A stretch of 64,000 nt of DNA from Oscillospiraceae bacterium (lineage in GTDB: Bacteria > Bacillota > Clostridia > Oscillospirales > Oscillospiraceae). Location of the stretch: positions 1-64,000 of the forward strand of contig WRAB01000001.1 of assembly GCA_009780435.1 (NCBI GenBank). The letters run 5' to 3'. Position 1 is the stretch's first letter. Every line of letters begins with the position of its first letter. The notes under the pieces were generated by a model that made no database searches, was not told the origin of the DNA, and saw nothing but the letters and a program-made list of their open reading frames with translations. The translations under genes and the position numbers were made by a program. This document shows, piece after piece, positions 32,939 to 41,494 of the stretch.

Positions 32939-33931
32939 CTCATGGACTCGGCGGAGTTTTTGGGCCAGGGTGTGGAATACTTCCGGTGTAATGGACTGGG
33001 GGCCGTCGCAGAGGGCGTACTGGGGCGCGTTGTGGACTTCGATAATCAGGGCGTCTGCGCCCACGGCGACGCTGGCCAGAGAGAGCGGCTCCACCAGATG
33101 CCAATATCCCGTGCCGTGGGAGGGGTCTACGATGACGGGCAGGTGGGATTTTTTCTTTAATACGGGGACGGCAGATAAATCCAGGGTGTTGCGGGTAGCG
33201 GTCTCAAAGGTGCGGATGCCTCGCTCGCAGAGAATCACATCGGCGGTGCCGCCAGAGAGGACGTATTCGGCGGACATGAGGAGTTCTTCGATGGTATTGG
33301 CCAGACCCCGTTTGAGCAAGACGGGCTTCTTTAATTTACCCACTTCCCGCAACAGGGAGAAGTTTTGCATATTCCGCGCGCCGATCTGGATCACGTCCAC
33401 ATCCCGGGCGAAGTCGTCTAAGTGTTCGTGGCTCAAGAGCTCCGTGACGATGGGGAGACCAGTTTTCCGGCTGGCGATTTTGAGGAGCTCCAGACCGTCC
33501 AACCCCATGCCCTGGAAGGCGTAGGGGGAACTGCGGGGCTTAAAGGCCCCGCCTCGGAGGAAAGTGGCCCCGGAGGCCGCCACGTCCCGGGCAATAGAGA
33601 GGATCTGCTCCTCGCTCTCCACACTGCACGGCCCGGCGACCAGGGTCAAGTTGCCGCCGCCGATGGTGTGGCCTTTTACATGGATGACCGTATCCTGGGG
33701 GTGTAATTTCCGGTTGGCCAATTTGTAGGGATCAGAGACCCGCATGACAGAGTCTACAATGTCGATCCGCAAAAAAGACTCCTGATCTACCTCGGAGGTA
33801 TCACCGGCGATGCCCAGCATGGTTGTGTTCTCCCCGTGGATGTGCTGAACCAGGAGGCCTTTGGCCTCTATATTCTGGCGGAGCCTGTCGATGGCTGCCT
33901 GCTCTGCGTCGGGGACGAGGACTAGGATCAT
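32924..33931 (-). CDS. aroF: 3-deoxy-7-phosphoheptulonate synthase (DAHP synthase, type I-beta)
   Basis: A 335-residue enzyme that condenses PEP and erythrose 4-phosphate, the first step of the shikimate pathway. The N-terminal ~70 residues are a ferredoxin-like regulatory domain as in the Thermotoga enzyme, suggesting Tyr/Phe feedback. The TIM barrel shows LVAGPCSVES, RGGAFKPRSSPYAFQG, KRGLANTIEELL, CERGIRTFE and DPSHGTG. The ATG at 33931 overlaps the aroKE stop (ATGA); the frame upstream is a shadow of aroKE. The last codons fall in a tandem repeat. Confidence 0.95.
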   Translation of the reverse strand: MILVLVPDAEQAAIDRLRQNIEAKGLLVQHIHGENTTMLGIAGDTSEVDQESFLRIDIVDSVMRVSDPYKLANRKLHPQDTVIHVKGHTIGGGNLTLVAGPCSVESEEQILSIARDVAASGATFLRGGAFKPRSSPYAFQGMGLDGLELLKIASRKTGLPIVTELLSHEHLDDFARDVDVIQIGARNMQNFSLLREVGKLKKPVLLKRGLANTIEELLMSAEYVLSGGTADVILCERGIRTFETATRNTLDLSAVPVLKKKSHLPVIVDPSHGTGYWHLVEPLSLASVAVGADALIIEVHNAPQYALCDGPQSITPEVFHTLAQKLRRVHEAISN

Positions 33932-35292
33932 TCGTCTGCCGCTCCTTTCTGGAGAAGGGTCTCCCGGATGATCTCCGCCATGGCGGTATAATCCATATCC
34001 CGGTTCAAAAACAGGTGGTCGGAGATCAGAGACTGGTAGATGAGGGTGTCGATGCCGTTTTGGGTCATAAGACCCAGGGCCTCCGCCTGCTCTAAGAAGG
34101 CAGTTTTCGGAGGCGTACAGATCAGATCGCAGACCACGGCGGATTTTGGGAGTGCGGAGAGAAACGACATATCTGACCACTGGGCTTCTATGCCCTCCAT
34201 CCCCAAGGGGGTGGTGTCGATGAGGATATCTGTGCGGGGTGCGCTATTTTGCAGGGCGCGGGGGGACATATCCCCCCAGGAGATGGGAGCGCTCCGGTTC
34301 TGGGAGCGGATGGCCACGGCGATCTGATGGGCCTGCTCTGGTCGGCGGGCCAAAATCTCCACTCGATCGGCCCCCTCTTGGATGGCGTGGAGGGCCAGGG
34401 AGCCGGCCAGACCGCCGGCACCCAAGATGAGCACTCGCTTATCCAGCGGGACGATGCCCTTTTGCCCCAGGGCCAGAAAGAAGCCCAGTGCGTCGGTGGA
34501 GTGGCCGATGAGGCGGCCTCTCCGGTTTACAACAGTGTTGACGGAACCTGTCAGATCCGCTTCAATGGAGAGTTCGTCCAGATAGGAGGCAATCTCCAAC
34601 TTATGCGGAGTCTTGATCTCAAACCCCTGATAGTTCTCCTGCCGAACCCGATCCAACCATGCGGGCAACTCGCCCCGTTCGATTTGGACGCGCTCAGAGG
34701 TGGGGTTGGGGACATAGTGGCGCAGTGCCGCCAGATGAATATCCGAGGCAAGACACGCGGGTAACGGGTCGCCGATGATGGCAAATTTTGGATTTTGCAG
34801 GGTGTGGATCAGTTCGGCCAACTCCGTGACGACCTCTTCCAGGGGGCCGTCATTGAGCAGGGTGGCGTCGGCATATTTTCGGTAGAGGTTCATACGGGCG
34901 CGATGGATGCTCTTCACCGCCTCGGCACCGCCTTTTAAGAGGGGGCGATAGGAGGTGTCTAAATCCGAGAGAAGTTTGGAGAGGGGGCGGTCTAAGAAAA
35001 TGATCCGCCCGGCGGCGCCCAGGGCCGCCATGTTCTTCGGGCGCAGGATAATTCCGCCGCCGGTGGAGATCACTGTGTTTTTGCGTGAAGCGGCGAACTC
35101 CGCCACCTCGGTCTCCCGGTCACGGAAAAAGGATTCGCCATGGTGCTGGAACTGATCAAAGACGGAGAGTCCGACTTGATCTACGATATAGTGATCCGTG
35201 TCAAAAAAATCCATCCCTAAGCGAGCCGCGACGGCTTTCCCCAGGGTGGTTTTTCCGGAGTTCATAAGGCCGATCAATACAATGTTGTCCAT
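33928..35292 (-). CDS. aroKE: Shikimate kinase-shikimate dehydrogenase fusion
   Basis: A 454-residue fusion. Residues 1-165 are shikimate kinase: Walker A GLMNSGKTTLG, substrate-binding FFDTDHYI and FRDRE, STGGGIILR, and a lid arginine in LYRKYAD. Residues ~168-454 resemble shikimate dehydrogenase: IGDPLPACLASDIHLAAL, GFEIKTPHK (catalytic Lys in the NVTxPxK position), GHSTDALGFF and the NADP-binding LILGAGGLAGSLALHAI. The dehydrogenase domain departs from consensus at the shikimate-binding serines (usual HSxSP is ACLAS) and at the Asn of GxNTD (Ser here). It is translationally coupled to aroF. Confidence 0.9.
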   Translation of the reverse strand: MDNIVLIGLMNSGKTTLGKAVAARLGMDFFDTDHYIVDQVGLSVFDQFQHHGESFFRDRETEVAEFAASRKNTVISTGGGIILRPKNMAALGAAGRIIFLDRPLSKLLSDLDTSYRPLLKGGAEAVKSIHRARMNLYRKYADATLLNDGPLEEVVTELAELIHTLQNPKFAIIGDPLPACLASDIHLAALRHYVPNPTSERVQIERGELPAWLDRVRQENYQGFEIKTPHKLEIASYLDELSIEADLTGSVNTVVNRRGRLIGHSTDALGFFLALGQKGIVPLDKRVLILGAGGLAGSLALHAIQEGADRVEILARRPEQAHQIAVAIRSQNRSAPISWGDMSPRALQNSAPRTDILIDTTPLGMEGIEAQWSDMSFLSALPKSAVVCDLICTPPKTAFLEQAEALGLMTQNGIDTLIYQSLISDHLFLNRDMDYTAMAEIIRETLLQKGAADE

Positions 35293-35326
35293 AATGGCAG
35301 CTCCTTTTGGGGTGTGTTAATACGTC

Positions 35327-36394
35327 CTATATTCCTGTTTGATACGCATCCAGTAGAGAAATGGCGAGACACGCCTCTACCACGGGTAGGGCCCGGGGGA
35401 CGATGCAGGGGTCGTGGCGGCCTTGCAGTGTAAGAGTTTCGGATTCACCGGATTCCAGGCAGACTGTCTCTTGGGGCTGAAAAATAGAAGGGGTGGGCTT
35501 GATTGCCACCCGGCAGATGAGTGGCATCCCATTGGAGATGCCGCCGTTGATGCCGCCGTTGTGATTCGTAGCGGTGGAGTAGACGCCCTCTACCATGCGG
35601 ATGGCATCGTTGGCCTGACTGCCCGTCAGTTTGGCGATCCCGAAGCCTGTGCCGAACTCCACGCCTTTGACGGCGGGGATGGCGTATAAGATAGAGGCGA
35701 TCTGCCCCTCCAGATTGTCAAAATAGGGACCGCCCAGCCCAGGGGGGACGCCTACGGCGGCGCATTCGATGACCCCGCCCACGGAGTCGCCCTGCTCACG
35801 GGCGGAGCAGATAATATCCTCTATGGTGGGTTGCATCCGGACGTTGAGCATGGGGAAGTCAGAGTAGGTCAACTGCTCCAGCTGATCGGCAGTGGGGTTC
35901 TCGAAAGGGGTGTCCTCAAATTTCCAGATGGCGGCCAGATGTGCGCCGATGGTGACGCCGTGAGATTTGAGTATCTGGCGACAGATCGCCCCGGCGAAGA
36001 CGAGGGGGGCCGTAAGCCTGCCGCTAAAGTGGCCGCCGCCCCGGTAGTCGGCATGGCCGCCATATTTCATGTGGGCGGTGAGGTCGGCGTGGCCGGGCCG
36101 GGGGAGGGCGCGGTCATAGTCTTTTGATCGAGCGTTTTCGTTGCGGATAATACCGCAGAGGGGGGCGCCTGTGAGTTTGCCCTCGAAGAGGCCGCTTAAA
36201 ATCTCCACCTTGTCGGTCTCTTTCCGGAGAGTGGCCAGGGCGGAGTTCCCCGGTGCGCGTCGGGCCATCTGGCGGTCAATCTCCGGGAGGTCCAACGGAA
36301 AACCGGCGGGGAGGCCGCTGATGACAGCGCCGATTCCCGCACCGTGGGATTCGCCGAAGATGCTGACTGTGACTTGCTTGCCGAATGTGTTCAT
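35327..36394 (-). CDS. aroC: Chorismate synthase
   Basis: A 355-residue enzyme that converts EPSP to chorismate with reduced FMN. Conserved segments include FGESHGAGIGAVISGLPAG, RRAPGNSALATLRKETD, RPGHADLTAHMKYG, DYRGGGHFSGRLTAP, NHNGGINGGISNGMP and RHDPCIVPRA. It starts after TAGGAGA, nine bases after the aroA end, and precedes aroKE. The FMN reductase partner, if separate, is not in the window. Confidence 0.97.
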   Translation of the reverse strand: MNTFGKQVTVSIFGESHGAGIGAVISGLPAGFPLDLPEIDRQMARRAPGNSALATLRKETDKVEILSGLFEGKLTGAPLCGIIRNENARSKDYDRALPRPGHADLTAHMKYGGHADYRGGGHFSGRLTAPLVFAGAICRQILKSHGVTIGAHLAAIWKFEDTPFENPTADQLEQLTYSDFPMLNVRMQPTIEDIICSAREQGDSVGGVIECAAVGVPPGLGGPYFDNLEGQIASILYAIPAVKGVEFGTGFGIAKLTGSQANDAIRMVEGVYSTATNHNGGINGGISNGMPLICRVAIKPTPSIFQPQETVCLESGESETLTLQGRHDPCIVPRALPVVEACLAISLLDAYQTGI

Positions 36395-36402
36395 AGTGTC
36401 TC

Positions 36403-37632
36403 CTAGAGTTGCAAAAAATCGTCCCAGAAACCGGGATAGGACTTGTTGACGCAGGATGGGTCGTCAATCTCCACAATGCCCTGGGCATTGAGAGACGCCA
36501 AGGCTACCATCATGGCGATCCGGTGGTCGTTGTGGCTGTGGCATTTGCCGCCTGTGAGGTGTGGGACGCCTTCAATCTCCAGATAATCCGGCCCCTCGGT
36601 GATCTTTGCGCCCAGACGGTTTAACTCCGTGGCCACGGCGTGGAGGCGGTCACTCTCTTTCAGCCGTAGGCGGGAGGCACCCACGATCCGGCTTGTCCCC
36701 TTACAAAAGCAGAGGAGGGCGGCCATGGGCGGCACCAGATCCGGCGTATCGGAGACATCGACTGTGATCCCTCGGAGATCGCCGCCCCGGGCTTGTACCG
36801 TGTCGGGGGCGATCCAGTCCACTTGTCCGCCCGTTTGGACGATCACGTCCAAAAAGGCCCGGTCACCCTGGCTGGAGTGGGGGTTTAATCCCTTGCAGAT
36901 CACATCACAGCCCAGGGCGCCGGCGGCCAGCAGAAAGGCGGCGGAGGAGTAGTCGGCCTCGACGGTATAGTCCGCAGGGACGTATTGCTGATTGCCGGGG
37001 ACGGTGAAGCGCCGATAATTGTCGTGTTCGATCCGTATCCCGAAATGAGCCAGGGCGTCCAGGGTCAAATCCACATAGGAGGCGGATTCCAGAGGGGTGG
37101 TGATCTCAATGACGCTGTCCCCGTCCAGGAGGGGGAGGGCAAAGAGGAGTCCCGTGGCGAATTGGCTACTCACGTTCCCCGACATGCAAAACGTGCCGGG
37201 AGTGAGTTTGCCGCTTACAGTCAGCCCGCTATCGGTCTGATCCAGTGTTACACCGTTTGGGGTGAGACAGTCTACATAAGGGGCCATGGGCCGTGATAAG
37301 AGTCTGCCCTGGCCGATGAATTTGACAGGGACGCCGTAAACGGCGGCCAAAGGGACGAAAAACCGGAGGGTAGAACCGCTCTCTCCACAATTCAGCACAG
37401 CGCCAGTTTGAGGGCCGGACGGTGGCGTGAGAAAGTTGACCGCGCCGGGGGATCGCACAAAGGACGCACCCAGGGCCGTGAGACAATCACAGGTGCGGTC
37501 AATGTCCATATTGTCCACCACATTAGAGACCCGCTTCCCCCCCGCTAGGGCGGCACAGATCAGCGCCCTGTGGGAGAGGCTTTTGGAGGGGGGAAGCTGG
37601 ATTGTTCTGGCGGGGCGCTTGGTAATGCGCAT
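36403..37632 (-). CDS. aroA: 3-phosphoshikimate 1-carboxyvinyltransferase (EPSP synthase)
   Basis: A 409-residue EPSP synthase: it transfers the enolpyruvyl group of PEP to shikimate 3-phosphate. Conserved segments are LPPSKSLSHRALICAAL (N-terminus), LNCGESGSTLRFFVPL, SSQFATGLLFALPLL, VEADYSSAAFLLAAGAL, RLRLKESDRLHAVATEL and HNDHRIAMMVALA. It is slightly shorter than typical (~427). The gene lies in the middle of the aromatic operon, between the TfoX_C gene and aroC. Confidence 0.96.
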   Translation of the reverse strand: MRITKRPARTIQLPPSKSLSHRALICAALAGGKRVSNVVDNMDIDRTCDCLTALGASFVRSPGAVNFLTPPSGPQTGAVLNCGESGSTLRFFVPLAAVYGVPVKFIGQGRLLSRPMAPYVDCLTPNGVTLDQTDSGLTVSGKLTPGTFCMSGNVSSQFATGLLFALPLLDGDSVIEITTPLESASYVDLTLDALAHFGIRIEHDNYRRFTVPGNQQYVPADYTVEADYSSAAFLLAAGALGCDVICKGLNPHSSQGDRAFLDVIVQTGGQVDWIAPDTVQARGGDLRGITVDVSDTPDLVPPMAALLCFCKGTSRIVGASRLRLKESDRLHAVATELNRLGAKITEGPDYLEIEGVPHLTGGKCHSHNDHRIAMMVALASLNAQGIVEIDDPSCVNKSYPGFWDDFLQL

Positions 37633-37669
37633 GATGGCGACTCCTTTGGATTGTTTACATAACGTTTGG

Positions 37670-37924
37670 TTATTTAAAACTATCGCTATACGCTTTTAAG
37701 TCTCGCTTGACCTCTTCCGGCAATTGATTATACTCTCGATCAGAGACCGCGCCCTCCAGGGCGTAGAGGTGGACAAGGCATACGTACGGATCACGCAATT
37801 TTAGCCGGATAAAGGCTTCTTTGCTTCCGATTTTTTTGAGCGCTTCGGCTGTGGGAATATCGACGGCCCTTAGCTTTTTTTCCCGTTCTTTGCCAATGTT
37901 CCGTAGGGAAGTCAATTCAGTCAA
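37670..37924 (-). CDS. TfoX C-terminal-domain protein
   Basis: About 84 residues: LTELTSLRNIGKEREKKLRAVDI...LKKIGSKEAFIRLK...CLVHLYALEGAV. This pattern (LxNIGKxxxxxLxxxGI, GSxxAF, LxALEGA) is the TfoX/Sxy C-terminal domain, a small helical domain related to helix-hairpin-helix modules. In Proteobacteria it is joined to the competence regulator Sxy; standing alone in Firmicutes its role is unknown. I favour the TTG at 37924, nine bases after AGGAG (37938-37934); ATG 37933 abuts that site and ATG 37960 lacks one. It sits between aroB and aroA in the operon. Confidence 0.75.
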   Translation of the reverse strand: MTELTSLRNIGKEREKKLRAVDIPTAEALKKIGSKEAFIRLKLRDPYVCLVHLYALEGAVSDREYNQLPEEVKRDLKAYSDSFK

Positions 37925-37949
37925 TGCTATCATCTCCTGTTTAAGCTTT

Positions 37950-39017
37950 TTATAATGCATACATCCGCTGGGCGAACTCCGCTGCGGTGGTCTCGTGGAT
38001 GAAACAGTCGCCGATTTCCCGGATGAGGATGAGGCGGAGCGTGTCGCCCGTGGCCTTCTTATCCAGGGATATGTGGGAGATGATGGCCTCAATTGGGATA
38101 GCGGTATCCATGGGGAGGTCAAAATCAGCTAATAGATTGCGGATTTCTCTGGCGATTCCGGGGCGAGCGAATCCCAGGGCCTCGCTGTAACGGGCGGCGA
38201 AGACCATGCCCAGGGCCACGGCCTCGCCGTGGAGGAAGCGGGTATACTCGCCGTGGCGTTCGATGGCGTGGCCGAAGGTGTGGCCGAGATTGAGGAGCAT
38301 CCGCTCGCCCCGATCCAACTCGTCTCGTTCGACGAATGCGGCTTTGATGGCACAGCACTGGCGGATGATACCGGGGAGTGCGGGTTCAATGCCAGGTCGG
38401 CCACCAATCCGAGCCAGTTGATCGAACAGGATCGGATCGGCGAGGACGCCGTATTTGATCACCTCGGCCATGCCGCCGGCAAACTCCCGAGGGGACAGGG
38501 AGTCCAAGGTATCGGTGTCGAGGATTACCAGGCGGGGCTGCCAGAACGCACCCGCCAGATTTTTGCCGTGGGCCAGATTGACCGCTGTCTTTCCCCCCAC
38601 AGAGGAATCCACCTGGCTTAACAGGGTGGTGGGGATCTGTACGTAGTCGATGCCCCGCATGTAGACGCTTGCGGCAAAGCCGCCCAAGTCACCAATGACG
38701 CCGCCGCCGAGCGCAATCAGCAGATCGGAGCGGGTCAGGCGTGCGGCGGCCATCTGTTCGAGAACGGATTCTAAGTTGGAGAGGGATTTGCTCGCCTCGC
38801 CGGGCGGGAGGAGGATGGGAATCGCAGTGATACCCATTTGTTCCAAGGAGGCCATGATGGTCTGGCCGTAAATTGCCCAGACCGTTTCGTCGGATAGGAG
38901 GGCGGCGCGTTTGCCGGAGAAGATCTCCCGGATCAAGTCACCGCTCCGGGATAGGATGCCCTGGCCGATGTAGATATTGTAGGCCCGATTCCCCAGGCCA
39001 ATGGCCAATTGTTCCAT
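37950..39017 (-). CDS. aroB: 3-dehydroquinate synthase
   Basis: A 355-residue NAD- and metal-dependent enzyme that makes 3-dehydroquinate from DAHP. Conserved segments: ALGGGVIGDLGGFAASVYMRGI, PTTLLSQVDSSVGGKTAVNL, FAGGMAEVIKYG, LNLGHTFGHAIE and HGEAVALGM. I chose the ATG at 39017, directly after GGAGGTGA, rather than a start 39 bp upstream. It is the first gene of the aromatic operon, behind the promoter at 39047-39075. Confidence 0.96.
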   Translation of the reverse strand: MEQLAIGLGNRAYNIYIGQGILSRSGDLIREIFSGKRAALLSDETVWAIYGQTIMASLEQMGITAIPILLPPGEASKSLSNLESVLEQMAAARLTRSDLLIALGGGVIGDLGGFAASVYMRGIDYVQIPTTLLSQVDSSVGGKTAVNLAHGKNLAGAFWQPRLVILDTDTLDSLSPREFAGGMAEVIKYGVLADPILFDQLARIGGRPGIEPALPGIIRQCCAIKAAFVERDELDRGERMLLNLGHTFGHAIERHGEYTRFLHGEAVALGMVFAARYSEALGFARPGIAREIRNLLADFDLPMDTAIPIEAIISHISLDKKATGDTLRLILIREIGDCFIHETTAAEFAQRMYAL

Positions 39018-39046
39018 GCGTCCCGTCACCTCCGTATTTTCCAACA

Positions 39047-39075
39047 AATATACCACAAAAAAATGGTGAAATCAA
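39047..39075 (-). promoter_or_regulatory. Promoter of the aromatic operon
   Basis: On the minus strand TTGATT (39075-39070), 17-bp spacer, TATATT (39052-39047), with TGG before the -10; 30 bp upstream of the aroB start. Confidence 0.65.
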
Positions 39076-39130
39076 GGAAGATCAGCCTTTTTGGCGGACA
39101 TATGTGTTTATAGCAGGTAAAAGACGCATA

Positions 39131-39159
39131 TTGACAGGGAAATAGGGACGATATAGAAT
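39131..39159 (+). promoter_or_regulatory. Promoter of the DUF896 gene
   Basis: TTGACA (39131-39136), 17-bp spacer, TAGAAT (39154-39159), 33 bp before the start at 39192. Divergent from the aromatic-operon promoter. Confidence 0.75.
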
Positions 39160-39191
39160 AGAAATGGACAACAGATAGGGGGATGATACAG

Positions 39192-39398
39192 ATGAAACAG
39201 GAAAAAATTGACCGGATTAACACATTGGCGAAAAAACATAAGACAGAGGGGCTCACCCCGGAAGAAACCGCAGAGCGGGAGACGCTGCATAAAGAGTACG
39301 TTGCAGGGGTACGGAAAAACTTGACCGGCCAGCTGGAAAACACCTACGTAATGGACGAGCAGGGGAACAAGCAGAAGCTAAAACAGCGGGAAGAATAA
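39192..39398 (+). CDS. DUF896/YnzC family small protein
   Basis: A 68-residue protein of the DUF896 family (YnzC/YneA-type SOS cluster proteins in Bacillus). The pattern IDRINTLAKKHKTEGLTPEETAERETLHKEYV is diagnostic. The N-terminal half is a helical hairpin and the C-terminus is basic and probably disordered. I chose ATG 39192 because the AGGGGG site is well spaced from it and abuts ATG 39183. Function unknown; in Bacillus members are associated with the DNA-damage response. Confidence 0.88.
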   Translation: MKQEKIDRINTLAKKHKTEGLTPEETAERETLHKEYVAGVRKNLTGQLENTYVMDEQGNKQKLKQREE

Positions 39399-39411
39399 GA
39401 GCCGGAGGAAG

Positions 39412-39972
39412 ATGAAAATGTCAGCAACCCTAAGCCCGGAATTAAGATCCAGAATGCAAGAGCTTTTTAGAAATTTAGTCAATGTATTCGTGTTTGACAA
39501 AATCCCGGCGAACAAGCTAAGAAATGCGACCAGAGCTTATGCCCGCACAGTGGGCAACGATGAAACGATAATGGTGCTCTATGACGATACGGTGTTCGGT
39601 TCATCGAGAGATGGTTTTCTCCTGACTACAAGGCGCTTATATGGAAAAAATATTTTTGAAAGCGGCTTTTCTGCGGAACTTGCAGATATAGTCAACTTGA
39701 CCTTTGAAGGCACAGAAACAGTATTAACAGCACCGAAAGTACATGCGCATACCAGAACGGGGGTGCTGCAAAAAGAACTGACTGTATCCAACTCAAACGG
39801 TCAGGCAGAGGCCCTGTTTCAGGCCTTGCAACAGGCCATAGCACTGTTAAATCCGAACCTTGCCTCCGCGTTTGCTCCCACTATGAATCCCCAGCAAGTT
39901 CCTGCGCGTTGCAATAGTTGCGGCGCGGGCGGGCAAGTAGCAGTGTGCGAGTATTGCGGAAATGCGGTGTAA
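39412..39972 (+). CDS. Zinc-ribbon protein of unknown function
   Basis: A 186-residue soluble protein starting 13 bp after the DUF896 gene, with GGAGGAAG as ribosome site. Residues ~30-145 look like a PH-like or 'YokE-type' domain (MVLYDDTVFGSSRDGFLLTTRRLYGK, then ALFQALQQAIALL). A C-terminal zinc ribbon of the form CNSCGAGGQVAVCEYCG follows. Similar proteins occur as small cytosolic stress or regulatory factors, but I cannot assign a role. A terminator follows. Confidence 0.65.
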   Translation: MKMSATLSPELRSRMQELFRNLVNVFVFDKIPANKLRNATRAYARTVGNDETIMVLYDDTVFGSSRDGFLLTTRRLYGKNIFESGFSAELADIVNLTFEGTETVLTAPKVHAHTRTGVLQKELTVSNSNGQAEALFQALQQAIALLNPNLASAFAPTMNPQQVPARCNSCGAGGQVAVCEYCGNAV

Positions 39973-40008
39973 TAGGACTGAAGCCAAAGGGGCGAGAGAA
40001 ATAAATGT

Positions 40009-40036
40009 AAGCTGACGCAAATGCGTCAGCTTTTTT
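40009..40036 (+). terminator. Rho-independent terminator
   Basis: AGCTGACGCA (40010-40019) pairs with TGCGTCAGCT (40022-40031), followed by TTTTTT. It separates the zinc-ribbon gene from the polysaccharide module. Confidence 0.92.
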
Positions 40037-40059
40037 AAAGGTTTAGTATATACAATGGG

Positions 40060-40088
40060 TTGACATAATAAAAAAATTATGATATAAT
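40060..40088 (+). promoter_or_regulatory. Consensus sigma-A promoter of the polysaccharide module
   Basis: TTGACA (40060-40065), 17-bp spacer, TATAAT (40083-40088), with TGA before the -10. A perfect match to both hexamers, the strongest promoter in the window. Confidence 0.92.
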
Positions 40089-40130
40089 CAAAGAGGTCGA
40101 AAGCACAAAGAATGTAAAGGTGAAAGCGAA

Positions 40131-41474
40131 TTGAGAAAGGTTGCGGAATATATGAAAAGTTTACGTAATAATATTATGGAAAGAAAAGAAAAAATAGCGG
40201 TAATCGGTTTGGGTTATGTCGGTATGCCACTCGCCGTAGCGTTTTCAAAAAAAGTGGAGACCATTGGATTCGATGTAAACGAAGAAAAAATAAACACATA
40301 CAAGCAGGGGATAGACCCCACAAAAGAAGTAGGGGATGCGGCGATTCAAAGTTGTACAGTTGACTTTGCCAGTGATGAGACGAGACTAAAAGAGGCAAAG
40401 TTTCTGATCGTCGCCGTGCCGACGCCAATCGCCAGCGACAAATGGCCGGATTTGAAATATGTCATCGCCGCAAGCGAGATGATTGGGCGGAACCTCACCA
40501 AGGGTTCTATTGTTGTGTATGAGTCCACAGTGTATCCCGGCGTGACGGAGGATGTCTGTATTCCTCTGCTGGAAAAAGAATCTGGCCTGACATGCGGCGT
40601 TGATTTTAAGGTTGGGTATTCTCCGGAGCGGATCAATCCGGGGGATCAGGTGCACAGGTTGGAAAACATTGTGAAAATCGTGTCCGGTATAGATGAGGAG
40701 AGTTTAGAAGAAATTGCAAAAGTCTACGAATTAGTCGTAGAGGCCGGTGTACATCGGGCCAGTTCCATCAAAGTTGCGGAGGCGGCGAAAGTCGTTGAAA
40801 ACTCCCAGCGGGATGTCAACATTGCGTTTATGAATGAACTAGCAATGGTCTTTGACAGAATGGGTATTAACACCGGGGAAGTTGTAAACGCCATGAACAC
40901 AAAGTGGAATGCCCTGGGCTTTTATCCGGGCTTAGTTGGCGGCCACTGTATCGGCGTGGACCCCCACTACTTTATCTATGAGGCGGAGAAGTTGGGCTAT
41001 CACAGCCAATTGATTCTCTCTGGCAGACGGATCAATGAGAAGATGAGCACCTTTGTGGGTGAGGCGATTATCAAGCAACTGGTATTGGCAAATAAAAATG
41101 TCAAACAGGCGAAAGTTGCGATTTTGGGACTAACCTTTAAGGAGAACTGTCCGGATATTCGCAATTCAAAAGTAGTGGATCTCATAGAATACTTGCGCAC
41201 CTACGGCATAGAGCCCTTGGTTGTCGACCCTGAAGTTTCCCAAGAAGACGCAGAGCGAGAGTTTGGGATAGACCTTGTGTCCGTGGAGGATTTGCACCAT
41301 ATGGACTGCGTGGTATTTGCAGTCGCACACGATGCGTTTCAAGAGATAGACACAGCGAAATTAGAGACACTGTTTGGAAACTTTCCAAATGATGAGAAAG
41401 TAGTCATTGACGTAAGGAGTAACTTAAACAGGGCCGAGATTGAACAACAAGGCTATCGTTACTGGCAACTGTAG
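40131..41474 (+). CDS. UDP-N-acetyl-hexosamine 6-dehydrogenase (TviB/WbpO-type)
   Basis: A 447-residue nucleotide-sugar dehydrogenase that oxidises C6 of a UDP-sugar to a uronic acid with two NAD. The NAD motif is VIGLGYVGMPLAVAF, VAVPTPI follows, and the catalytic cysteine is in GGHCIGVDPHYFIYEAEKLG, the pattern of the TviB/WbpO/WbpA group acting on UDP-GalNAc or UDP-GlcNAc rather than UDP-glucose. FKENCPDIRNSKVVDL marks the C-terminal domain. TTG 40131 is used because AAAGGTGA precedes it; ATG 40152 or 40176 are alternatives. It is 20 bp from a GT2 synthase and shares its strong promoter. Confidence 0.9.
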   Translation: MRKVAEYMKSLRNNIMERKEKIAVIGLGYVGMPLAVAFSKKVETIGFDVNEEKINTYKQGIDPTKEVGDAAIQSCTVDFASDETRLKEAKFLIVAVPTPIASDKWPDLKYVIAASEMIGRNLTKGSIVVYESTVYPGVTEDVCIPLLEKESGLTCGVDFKVGYSPERINPGDQVHRLENIVKIVSGIDEESLEEIAKVYELVVEAGVHRASSIKVAEAAKVVENSQRDVNIAFMNELAMVFDRMGINTGEVVNAMNTKWNALGFYPGLVGGHCIGVDPHYFIYEAEKLGYHSQLILSGRRINEKMSTFVGEAIIKQLVLANKNVKQAKVAILGLTFKENCPDIRNSKVVDLIEYLRTYGIEPLVVDPEVSQEDAEREFGIDLVSVEDLHHMDCVVFAVAHDAFQEIDTAKLETLFGNFPNDEKVVIDVRSNLNRAEIEQQGYRYWQL

Positions 41475-41494
41475 GACAAGATAGGAGTGTGAAA

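Noticed and set aside
33932..34180. N-terminal extension of aroF
   Set aside because: Falls inside aroKE in another frame; true aroF start is at 33931.
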